This document shows positions 6,262 to 12,240 of a stretch of 15,256 bases of DNA, one piece after another. The position numbers and the translations under genes were made by a program. The stretch covers positions 1-15,256 of the forward strand of contig CAZYBU010000057.1 of NCBI GenBank assembly GCA_964645775.1, read 5' to 3'. A model generated the notes under the pieces. That model made no database searches, was not told the DNA's origin, and saw nothing but the letters and a program-made list of their open reading frames with translations. The DNA comes from CAZYBU01 sp964645775 (GTDB taxonomy: Bacteria > Spirochaetota > UBA4802 > UBA5550). Numbering within the stretch: position 1 is the first letter of the stretch; each line of letters opens with the position of its first letter.

Positions 6262-6267
6262 AACAAC

Positions 6268-6296
6268 AATCTATACCCGAAGAGGTATAAAGTCAA
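6268..6296 (-). promoter_or_regulatory. hipBST promoter
   Basis: On the minus strand, TTGACT (6296-6291), a 17-base spacer and TAGATT (6273-6268). Operator 1 fills the spacer almost completely, so a bound HipB would block polymerase directly. Initiation about 7 bases after the -10 falls at the hipB ATG. Confidence 0.65.
6272..6289. promoter_or_regulatory. HipB operator O1
   Basis: TATACCCGAAGAGGTATA, an interrupted palindrome with arms TATACC and GGTATA, lying between the -35 and -10 boxes of the hipBST promoter. Confidence 0.8.
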
Positions 6297-6311
6297 TCTT
6301 TAAAATAAGAT

Positions 6312-6329
6312 TATACCCGAAAAGGTATA
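6312..6329. promoter_or_regulatory. HipB operator O2
   Basis: TATACCCGAAAAGGTATA, starting exactly 40 bp from O1. Its edge also provides a perfect TATAAT on the minus strand (6315-6310), a possible second -10 without a good -35. Confidence 0.8.
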
Positions 6330-6351
6330 TTTGGGGCTACAGCTTTTTCCC

Positions 6352-6369
6352 TATACCCGAACGGGTATA
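6352..6369. promoter_or_regulatory. HipB operator O3
   Basis: TATACCCGAACGGGTATA, starting exactly 40 bp from O2. It is the most symmetric of the three (TATACCCG and CGGGTATA arms around AA). The regular spacing places all three on the same face of the helix to within a fraction of a turn. Confidence 0.8.
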
Positions 6370-6552
6370 AGCTAAATCACGTGTCGGCCTGAAAAGCAAC
6401 TATCTGCAAGCGTCTTCTGCTCATTGTACGTTGCCTGGCCATCACTGGTAGTGTGACCACCGGCTTGCCAGCCGGGTTAACAGGTTGAACCGGCCGGTGA
6501 GGTTGCTATCCGGCCCCGGGTTGACCGGGTCCCCGCAGAGAATAAAGAGTGC
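6370..6552. other. intergenic region rich in CCGG inverted repeats
   Basis: No gene is seen. It contains several small GC-rich stems, for example CCGGCT-TGCC-AGCCGG and the ACCGGCCGGTGAGG and CCCGGGTTGACCGGG tracts. These may act as a terminator zone between the hip promoter region and the convergent end of the secreted-protein gene. No U-tract or named motif was found. Confidence 0.35.
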
Positions 6553-6981
6553 CTATTTGCCTGAGGGAAGTAACAGTCCAATGGCATTTACTTCCTGATG
6601 CCCTGGATTCCAGTACCGGTACTGGAGACCGCTTCCCTTGCGTGTCAGTTCAATTTTACCGCCATCGACACAATTTTCCAGTCCATACGTGAGCGTTTCC
6701 CTGAAATAGACTTTTGAGTCCTGCATACCGAGGAAGGTCATGTTGCCACCGCAGTTTAATGTTGGGTAGGATACTTCATACACCCCCCTGCTGGTGCTGG
6801 CTTTAATGACAATTTTCCACTGTTGCCCGGTATCAAACTGTTTCCCTTTACCGGCCCATATCCCGTTGATCCATGAGGGGGCGGACCCCGCATAAAGAAG
6901 AGAAGGAGAATGCACATTCAGGGAGACAGATACCTGAAGCAGGATAACTATTGCTGTCGCCATAACAATTTTTACGTTCAT
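6553..6981 (-). CDS. small secreted protein of unknown function
   Basis: 142 aa. The first 31-34 residues form a signal peptide (IVMATAIVILLQVSVSL, cleavage near LLYAGSA). The mature part is a compact beta-rich domain with GIWAGKGKQFD, WKIVIKAST, YEVSYPTLNCGG and two cysteines (C77, C104) that could pair in the periplasm. The pattern of short strands with G-W-x-G at the front recalls small lipocalin-like or beta-sandwich periplasmic domains, but I do not recognise a family. AAGGAA lies 7 bases before the ATG. It is divergent from the lipoprotein gene at 7231 and the gap between them carries symmetric repeats, so the two may share control. Confidence 0.75.
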   Translation of the reverse strand: MNVKIVMATAIVILLQVSVSLNVHSPSLLYAGSAPSWINGIWAGKGKQFDTGQQWKIVIKASTSRGVYEVSYPTLNCGGNMTFLGMQDSKVYFRETLTYGLENCVDGGKIELTRKGSGLQYRYWNPGHQEVNAIGLLLPSGK

Positions 6982-7005
6982 ACTATGTTCCTTTTTTAAT
7001 GATCA

Positions 7006-7038
7006 TGTTTCACCGGCAATAATTACACCGGTGAAACA
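7006..7038. repeat. 11-bp perfect inverted repeat in the divergent intergenic region
   Basis: TGTTTCACCGG (7006-7016) and CCGGTGAAACA (7028-7038) around an 11-base loop. It lies 25-57 bases upstream of the secreted-protein start. It could be a regulator binding site or a hairpin in that gene's leader. Confidence 0.6.
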
Positions 7039-7166
7039 AGTTGAGTGAACAGGTCCTTATCGACGCTTCTACGTAACTATGGATTTGCCGATATTGTCAA
7101 GATTGAAAAAATCATTGATACCTGTAATGTAATTTGGTAATAACTTTATCTGTAATAGAAATATTG

Positions 7167-7182
7167 TAACTTTCAAAAGTTA
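7167..7182. promoter_or_regulatory. 16-bp palindrome upstream of the lipoprotein gene
   Basis: TAACTTT-CA-AAAGTTA is perfectly symmetric around a 2-base centre and lies about 50 bases upstream of the ATG at 7231. It has the size of a dimeric repressor operator. No clear -10/-35 pair was identified nearby. Confidence 0.45.
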
Positions 7183-7230
7183 AACACGTTAAGCATGTAC
7201 GTTGAATAACTACACATAAAGGAGGGAGGG

Positions 7231-7788
7231 ATGAAGCGGTTATGGTTGGGAGGGCTAATTCTTCTGCTTTTGCTTTCAGCATGGGGATGTCGAGAACAGA
7301 AAGTCTATTATTTTAAGGCCTATGGAAAAACCTATGGGTCCACCGGCAAGTCGGCAACTATTGTAACCTATCCTGACAACTGGTTTAAACGGCGTGGGTA
7401 TATTGAAATTGGCAGAATAGGTGTAATGCAGGTGCAGGCCATTTGTTATTCTTCCTGCGAAAAATTCAAATACGATAAAACCCTGTACCAGTACCTGGTA
7501 AGTGAATCTTCAAAACGGGGAGCTCAGATGATTCAGCTGGTAAACAGGGCTACCACAAAAAAAATTCCAATATCAAAGGGAACCATGCAATGTGAAAAGT
7601 GGGGAAAAAAACGTGTCAGGGTTGCCCACACTACCTGTAAGGGGGGAGAAGTCGGTAGCAATACGGTTCGTGATTGCACAACCCGGTATACGTACGAAGA
7701 TAAAAGAGTATGCTTGAAGTATAAAAAGGAAAATGGCTTCAAGTATGTCCTCTGGTCAAGAGCGGATTTGTGGAGGAAAGCCCGATAA
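7231..7788 (+). CDS. putative lipoprotein, RcsF/DUF4156-like pattern
   Basis: 185 aa with AAAGGAGGGAGGG immediately upstream. A 20-residue lipoprotein signal (GGLILLLLLSAWGC) puts the lipidated cysteine at C20. The -3 to -1 residues AWG are atypical and would be tolerated better in relaxed-lipobox lineages. The body begins with a region like small outer-membrane stress-sensor lipoproteins: GYIEIGRIGVMQ, paired cysteines C72 and C76, then LVSESSKRGAQMIQLVNR. This recalls the RcsF/DUF4156 fold. Four more cysteines (121, 136, 149, 161) lie in a very basic second half. No family assignment is secure. It stands alone on the plus strand, and the next gene starts over 400 bases later. Confidence 0.72.
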   Translation: MKRLWLGGLILLLLLSAWGCREQKVYYFKAYGKTYGSTGKSATIVTYPDNWFKRRGYIEIGRIGVMQVQAICYSSCEKFKYDKTLYQYLVSESSKRGAQMIQLVNRATTKKIPISKGTMQCEKWGKKRVRVAHTTCKGGEVGSNTVRDCTTRYTYEDKRVCLKYKKENGFKYVLWSRADLWRKAR

Positions 7789-8205
7789 CCTCTTTCTGTT
7801 CAATTCTTAATTAAAACAAGTTGCATTCAATATCTCTGAAAGGGCTGTTTCGAGTCAAGATTTACAGCAATAGTATGCCCTCTTCCTCCTTTCCTCTGCA
7901 TCCCTGTTTCAGAATGAAAACAAGGAGCAGGATTTACCTTCTGAAACGGAAAAGTCTCTGATTAACGGGTCTTCCCCTACCGTACAGTTTATGACCTGTT
8001 TGACGATGCCCTCATCAAGTTTTTCATCTATTGGCACGACGAGAAGGAGCAAAGGGCTGTAGTATATTTCCATAAACAGAGATCTACTTGTCCGCGCAGG
8101 AGACTCCCTGTCGTACCTCCACAGGTATATTCCATGTCACCTGGAAAAAATCCCGAATTGCCGGGATTATTGAACGTCCCATACAGGGAACCAGGGAGGT
8201 ATCGC
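7789..8205. other. intergenic stretch with degraded coding traces
   Basis: No intact gene is seen. The frame that later becomes the FHA gene is open back to a stop near 7962 and reads TVYDLFDDALIKFFIYWHDE, then KEQRAVVYFHKQ, which looks protein-like but has no ATG and no ribosome site. In another frame 7913-7985 reads QNENKEQDLPSETEKSL. These may be the scraps of a lost gene. A 7-bp stem AATCCCG (8149-8155)/CGGGATT (8162-8168) lies just before the FHA leader. I did not find a convincing promoter; TTGCCG-17-ATACAG (8158-8186) is the best weak candidate. Confidence 0.35.
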
Positions 8206-8715
8206 ATGAACGCACCGGTCGTGAATACCGGCGAAGAGCATCTCGTCCATTGCAAAAACTGCGGAGCCAGGACCCCCTTGACATCGAAACTGCGGTGCCC
8301 GGAGTGCAATATCCGCTTCTGGGGATACCCTGAAGAAGGAGGAATTCTTCAGGACATGGAGAGAGGGGAGAAGGGCGCCTGGCTTGTGGAGCTGCCCCTT
8401 TTCAGGATACACGAAATAACCGAAGAAGAGACCCGTATCGGCCGCTCCTCAGGTGAATGGAACCCGGAGATCGACTGTTCCCGGGACCCAATGGTCAGCC
8501 GGAAGCACGCCCACATTACCCTGGGGGAAGGGGAAGGGGGCCCCCGCCTTATGATCCACGAGGGCTGGAAGGGCGAGAAGAGCAGAAACGGAACTCTGCT
8601 GAATGAAGACGTGGAGCTTGAAGCGGGAAACCCCGTTGTTTTGGAGGACGGGGACTTTTTCCGGGCCGGGAACACACTGTTTACCGTTATTATCCGTACC
8701 GGAGGTGCATCATGA
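8206..8715 (+). CDS. zinc-ribbon plus FHA-domain protein
   Basis: 169 aa. The start at 8206 is chosen because GGGAGG sits 6 bases upstream; the longer frame from 8134 lacks a site. Residues 16-34 form a zinc ribbon (CKNCG, then CPECN). Residues about 66-165 form a forkhead-associated domain with its phosphothreonine-binding signature: G79-R80-S81 (TRIGRSS), S98-R99-K100-H101 (VSRKHAHITL) and N128-G129 (SRNGTLL). It should dock onto a phosphorylated partner in the cytoplasm, most simply a substrate of the kinase-like protein at the end of this operon. There is no membrane segment. Its stop overlaps the next start in ATGA. It is the first gene of the operon. Confidence 0.9.
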   Translation: MNAPVVNTGEEHLVHCKNCGARTPLTSKLRCPECNIRFWGYPEEGGILQDMERGEKGAWLVELPLFRIHEITEEETRIGRSSGEWNPEIDCSRDPMVSRKHAHITLGEGEGGPRLMIHEGWKGEKSRNGTLLNEDVELEAGNPVVLEDGDFFRAGNTLFTVIIRTGGAS

Positions 8716-9452
8716 AACGAACCTTTCTGGCCCTGATTCCGGCCCTGATTATTTCATCCCTGGCATACCTGGGCTTCAGGTTTATGCCCGATTCGTCCCT
8801 TTCCCGGCTCTTCGTTCTGATGGGAGGGAATATCCTTTCAGGAGGATACATTCAGTTTTTCCTCTATCTCCTTTTTTTCCGGGGCACCCTCGAGATAGGC
8901 CACTACTTCCGGGAAGTGAGGGAGGAGTTCGGGGCCATGAAAAGCGGTATCCTGTCCGAGAAGGAGCAATACGTCTACTACGGAGAGGACATCAATGAGT
9001 TGAAGCACCTTGTTATAGAAGAGGAGGAGGTTTCCCCACGTATTCTCTTCCGCCTGGTGAAGATGGCGGCCACAAAGTACCTCCGCACCGGGTCCGTGAC
9101 CGAGGTGCTCGATATCATAACCGCGCAGGTGCGCATTATCCAGAACCGGACGGAGAGCGGACATTCCATTATCCGGTATACTGCCTGGGCACTGCCGGCC
9201 CTCGGATTTCTCGGTACGGTCTGGGGCATATCCTCGGCCCTGGGCGTGGCAAGGAAGGTGGTGCAGGAGGGGGACATCTCAGAGATTACCTCCACCCTGG
9301 GGGTGGCTTTTGACACCACCTTCGTGGCCCTCTTTTTAAGTCTTATTCTGATGTTTTTGTATCACCGCCTTCAGGAGAAGACAGACCTCTATTTCTCCGA
9401 TCTTGAGGAGTATATAATAGAAAACTTTGTTAACCGGATCGCGGGGGAGTAG
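8712..9452 (+). CDS. MotA/TolQ/ExbB-family proton-channel subunit
   Basis: 246 aa. Four membrane helices are visible at about 5-24, 34-56, 153-178 and 196-217, with a long cytoplasmic loop (about 58-150), the TolQ/ExbB layout with one extra N-terminal helix. The third helix carries the family core ALPALGFLGTVWGISSAL (P162, G165, G168-T169). The fourth has AFDTTFVAL in place of the ALxTTxxGL motif that lines the proton path. Partners form a pentamer around a dimer of ExbD/MotB-like helices, here surely the next gene. The cytoplasmic loop is acidic (IEEEEVSP) and could contact the FHA protein or the kinase. It is translationally coupled to both neighbours. Confidence 0.9.
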   Translation: MKRTFLALIPALIISSLAYLGFRFMPDSSLSRLFVLMGGNILSGGYIQFFLYLLFFRGTLEIGHYFREVREEFGAMKSGILSEKEQYVYYGEDINELKHLVIEEEEVSPRILFRLVKMAATKYLRTGSVTEVLDIITAQVRIIQNRTESGHSIIRYTAWALPALGFLGTVWGISSALGVARKVVQEGDISEITSTLGVAFDTTFVALFLSLILMFLYHRLQEKTDLYFSDLEEYIIENFVNRIAGE

Positions 9453-9453
9453 G

Positions 9454-10398
9454 ATGAGGCGCCGGGAACCGGACATATTCGGTGTCTCCTTTATCGACCT
9501 CATGGCCGGGGCCCTGGGCGCGGTGCTGATTCTCTTTATTGTGATACCGAAGGTGAACGTGGAGCAGTACGAAGAGATGAGGGAGATGAAGAAGATGGAG
9601 GCCCGGGTCAGCGAATTTATCCGGGCTCTCTCGAATATGGAGGCCGGGGAGAGCATCCGCAAGGAGCTTCTCCGGCTGAGCAGGGAGATCCGTGAATCGG
9701 TCCGTAGACTGGTGGCCGAGAACTCAAGGCTGAAGACCGAGAACGTGAAGCTCTCGGGACGGGTGGACCGCCTTAAGGAGAAGATCCATGAGCAGCGGCA
9801 GACCATCCGTGCCGAAAAGGAGAGGGCCCACACGCAGGATCTGGGGTTCCGGTTCCGGGGACGGAACATCGTCTTTCTTCTGGACGCATCTGGAAGCATG
9901 GACGAGGAGATGAGACTGATGCAGGTGAAGGCAGGCCTGCGCATGCTCCTCTCGGCCATGAACCGGGAGTACCGGGTGGCCCTGGTGATCTTCCCGGCTT
10001 TTGATGCCCGGGCGGACGCCGAGCCTCTATGGCCCGGAACGCTTCCCATGGACGAGAAAAACCGGCGGAGGGCCTTTGACGTGCTGTCAACTGTAGGATA
10101 CGAGGGAGGGACCCCCACACGCCAGGCTTTGAAGTACGTGCTCAGTACGTATCCGGAGGCCACGGACATCGTTCTCATGACAGACGGCAGGCCAATGCGC
10201 AGCCGCAACAGCAAGAACTGGGAACCGACCGATAATATCGACAGCCTGATCCGGGAGGTGACCCGCCTTAACGGGGGGAGCAGGGCCATCCATACCATCG
10301 GGGTGGGGAGCGACTTCGCGCCGGGAAAATGGTCTGAAGCCGTGCGGTTTTTGCGCGACCTTGCACGGTACAACAACGGGTTCCACACGGGGTTCTGA
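9454..10398 (+). CDS. ExbD-like single-helix protein with coiled coil and VWA domain
   Basis: 314 aa, starting at 9454 one base after the previous stop, with GGGGGAG upstream. Residues 10-31 (GVSFIDLMAGALGAVLILFIV) form one helix with the ExbD/TolR/MotB-type aspartate, D15 in FIDLM. Residues 37-125 are a charged coiled coil. Residues 137-314 are a von Willebrand A domain with a full MIDAS: D144-A-S146-G-S148 (LLDASGSMDEE), T220 (EGGTPTRQAL) and D244 (VLMTDGRP). Positive-inside topology (MRRREPD before the helix) puts the coiled coil and VWA domain in the periplasm, where MotB and ZorB carry a peptidoglycan-binding domain. Thus a metal-dependent binding module replaces the cell-wall anchor. 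The start of the kinase gene overlaps its stop (TGATG). Confidence 0.9.
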   Translation: MRRREPDIFGVSFIDLMAGALGAVLILFIVIPKVNVEQYEEMREMKKMEARVSEFIRALSNMEAGESIRKELLRLSREIRESVRRLVAENSRLKTENVKLSGRVDRLKEKIHEQRQTIRAEKERAHTQDLGFRFRGRNIVFLLDASGSMDEEMRLMQVKAGLRMLLSAMNREYRVALVIFPAFDARADAEPLWPGTLPMDEKNRRRAFDVLSTVGYEGGTPTRQALKYVLSTYPEATDIVLMTDGRPMRSRNSKNWEPTDNIDSLIREVTRLNGGSRAIHTIGVGSDFAPGKWSEAVRFLRDLARYNNGFHTGF

Positions 10399-10961
10399 TG
10401 AAGAAGTATCTGAAACAGGTGGGAGACTGGCGGTTAATCGACTATGACCTGTCACGGGGCAAAGGGAATATCTACCCGGCAGAGAATGTTAATGACGGCA
10501 CCAGGGCTATTATGCGGCGCTGTGACCGGGACGGGCAGGGGGAACATGAACTTCGGGTCCTCCAGGAAGCCGGAGATGCCGTGGACACCCCTCTCATTGA
10601 ATGTGTTGAAGCCAGTGGAGAGAGGTGGCTGGCCCGGGCATACCTGGAATACCCGACACTGCTGGATTATATTGAACGGGGGAACCGGGAGAGGTTCTAT
10701 GAAATTTCCGATATTGTTTTCTATTCCTTTGTACACAGGGTGAAGGACCTCCACGCCTCGGGGATAGTACATGGAGACCTGAAACCGGCTCATCTTCTGT
10801 GGAAAGTGGGGGAGGACATCTTCAGCCTTATAGATTACGGTTCTTCGTTTTTCATGGACGGTCGAGTACCGGCTCGCATAGGGGGCACGGAAGGGTACGC
10901 GGCGCCGGAGTACAGGGCTGGACTGGTTACCCCGGCATGCGACGTCTTCTCCATGGCATGA
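10398..10961 (+). CDS. protein-kinase-like protein, N-terminal 187 residues (split frame)
   Basis: 187 aa ending in TGA at 10959. Kinase features: a weak nucleotide loop (SRGKGNIYPA), a beta-3 strand GTRAIMRR lacking the usual lysine, a catalytic loop IVHGDLKPAHLL (D127, K129, but H132 where Asn is expected), a DFG-equivalent LIDYGSS (D146) and a GTEGYAAPEY activation segment. It breaks off in DVFSM, just where the F helix should continue. The remainder follows in the -1 frame (10958-11143): one G is missing compared with an expected ATGGGCATGATA. With that base the protein is 248 aa and complete. It may be a pseudokinase, or an atypical kinase feeding the FHA protein. The 187-residue product alone lacks the end of the C-lobe. 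Confidence 0.82.
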   Translation: MKKYLKQVGDWRLIDYDLSRGKGNIYPAENVNDGTRAIMRRCDRDGQGEHELRVLQEAGDAVDTPLIECVEASGERWLARAYLEYPTLLDYIERGNRERFYEISDIVFYSFVHRVKDLHASGIVHGDLKPAHLLWKVGEDIFSLIDYGSSFFMDGRVPARIGGTEGYAAPEYRAGLVTPACDVFSMA

Positions 10962-11143
10962 TAGCGGCTGTTATGGTTACGGGGCATCCGGTAGAAGTTC
11001 TTGCCCTTGATTTGCCGCCGCTTGTTGTCGATTATAGATACCCTGATCCGAAATTGATCGACCTGATCAGCAAGATGACAAACCCGGTGTACACAGCAAG
11101 GCCGACAATGGAAGAAATCCTTAAGATATCAAGGGGCTTCTAA
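10958..11143 (+). CDS. C-terminal part of the kinase-like protein in the -1 frame
   Basis: 61 codons starting MIAAVMVTGHPVEV and ending in the kinase subdomain XI block ARPTMEEILKISRGF. It continues the preceding protein after a single-base deletion near 10955-10957. Its ATG lies on the preceding stop (ATGA), the same overlap used at 8712. Three explanations remain: a sequencing or assembly error, a recent inactivating mutation, or a genuine split protein made by coupled re-initiation. No X XXY YYZ slip site is present at the junction, so programmed frameshifting is unlikely. No separate Shine-Dalgarno is seen. Confidence 0.6.
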   Translation: MIAAVMVTGHPVEVLALDLPPLVVDYRYPDPKLIDLISKMTNPVYTARPTMEEILKISRGF

Positions 11144-11303
11144 TAACTACTTTTTGGCTGCCCCCTTGTGGGACAATACTTGATAAAGCCGGTATTTTCA
11201 ATTTGTTGATTATTGAAATAACTGGTTATTAGAAGTGCCCATAATATAAATGATAAAGAGATTGGAATCATAGTATAACCAGGCAAAAGGAGGAGAGCGT
11301 GCC
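11144..11303. promoter_or_regulatory. leader of the TM-WYL gene with a short palindrome
   Basis: This AT-rich gap separates the kinase end from the TM-WYL start. It contains the palindrome ATAACTGGTTAT (11218-11229) and a CATAATAT block (11240-11247). It ends in AAAGGAGGAG before the ATG. The WYL gene may have its own promoter here, but no well-spaced -35/-10 pair could be fixed. Confidence 0.4.
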
Positions 11304-11960
11304 ATGAGAATCCTGCTTAACCTTATGACCCTGCTTGTTCTGGCCCTCTTTCTCCAGGCGAGGTTTGTCTCGTATCATGATCTGATCTATCAAATCTCCA
11401 ATTACGTGACCGGCATTACCGGAGGGCATGTGAACCGTTACGGTTTCTATCTAATTCTCTGGAGGGGAATGTTTATCCACTGGTGGTATATCCTCCTGCC
11501 CCTGGTGATCTACCATAGTATCACTATCGCATTCCGATTGGCCGGAAGATACCGCAAAAAGTACAGCCTTCTTTCAGGCGATGAAGAAGATCTTTATGAC
11601 TCCGAAGATGCCCCTGCGGGGCTTCCCGGTATCCTGCTCGACTCTCCCTATGACGGAGAAACCTGGGCTCGGGGAAAAAACAGGAAAGACGGCAGGTCGT
11701 CGGACAGGCCCGAAAAGGGCGAAGACTTCGACCCGGAGGTCTTCCTGTCTTTGACCCGGGCCGTGTCTGATTCCCTGGATGTGGTGGTCAACTACCATAA
11801 CCGGAAGGGGGAGCAATCCGTGAGGCGCATAACTCCTGAACATATTTTCAAGTCCGCTGGAGCCTATTACATGGAGGGATACTGCCACCGGAGGGGAGAG
11901 GAGCGGACCTTCAGGCTTGACCGGATTATGAACATGCGCATCATGTCTGAAGGGGAATGA
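11304..11960 (+). CDS. membrane-anchored WYL-domain protein
   Basis: 218 aa behind a strong AAAGGAGGAG. Residues 3-19 (ILLNLMTLLVLALFLQA) and about 47-77 (GFYLILWRGMFIHWWYILLPLVIYH) are membrane helices. Residues 80-150 form a charged linker. Residues 156-215 match a WYL domain: DVVVNYHNRKGE, RRITPEHIFKSAGAYYMEGYC, then ERTFRLDRIMNMRI. WYL domains bind small or nucleic-acid ligands and normally sit behind a DNA-binding HTH in regulators; here the HTH is replaced by membrane helices and the tripeptide itself is YYM. It follows the channel/kinase operon at 160 bases on the same strand and is likely its sensor or accessory subunit. The association is inferred from proximity only. Confidence 0.78.
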   Translation: MRILLNLMTLLVLALFLQARFVSYHDLIYQISNYVTGITGGHVNRYGFYLILWRGMFIHWWYILLPLVIYHSITIAFRLAGRYRKKYSLLSGDEEDLYDSEDAPAGLPGILLDSPYDGETWARGKNRKDGRSSDRPEKGEDFDPEVFLSLTRAVSDSLDVVVNYHNRKGEQSVRRITPEHIFKSAGAYYMEGYCHRRGEERTFRLDRIMNMRIMSEGE

Positions 11961-12141
11961 GCCGGGAGAAGAATTGCTACAGCAAAGGTGGGATTGTGAA
12001 GAACCGAGATTATCGCTCCTGTGCTGATGCTGCGTAATTCTCCACAGGACGAAAGGAGGGAGGGGGCGCAGGTTTTTTTTGAGGAGTTTCTATGGGGCGA
12101 GGCGTCGTCGGAATATTCGAATATACAGATTTCCATTCAAT
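11961..12141. other. intergenic region with a 12-bp palindrome
   Basis: No gene is seen between the WYL stop and the first long repeat. It holds a T8 run (12073-12080) and the perfect palindrome ATATTCGAATAT (12113-12124) directly outside the repeat. The short AGGACGAAAGGAGGG tract could be a ribosome site of a lost gene. Confidence 0.35.
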
Positions 12142-12240
12142 CAGATACATCTTAACATTTATACCGGTATGGACGCCGGTTGTCATCACATACATTTCAT
12201 GCCCGCAGAGGGGCAAACGCAATTTCATATAACTGTAAAT
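12142..12240. repeat. long direct repeat, copy A (about 99 bp)
   Basis: It matches 14045-14142 at about 94% with five or six substitutions and one 1-base gap. It contains a hairpin ACCGGT-ATGGAC-GCCGGT that keeps pairing (as a G-U pair) despite a substitution relative to copy B. It lies at the 3' end of the PIN/M78 module, directly abutting the PIN gene's stop region. Confidence 0.85.

Noticed and set aside
9336..10388. 350-residue minus-strand frame opposite the VWA gene
   Set aside because: It is an Arg/Ser-rich shadow with no domain; the VWA and helix motifs on the plus strand are unambiguous.
10950..10965. Programmed -1 frameshift in the kinase gene
   Set aside because: The junction CCATGGCATGA has no X XXY YYZ slip site; mutation, error or re-initiation are better explanations.
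11980..12050. Third DUF4143 tail (KNRDYRSCADAA read-through)
   Set aside because: Resemblance to the YQVRSDAA tail is only a few residues and lacks VLPW.
12142..12240. Small protein containing CGHEMYVMTTGVH encoded by the repeats
   Set aside because: Differences between copies fall on first codon positions, and a 1-base gap shifts the frame near the start, so selection on a peptide is not supported.
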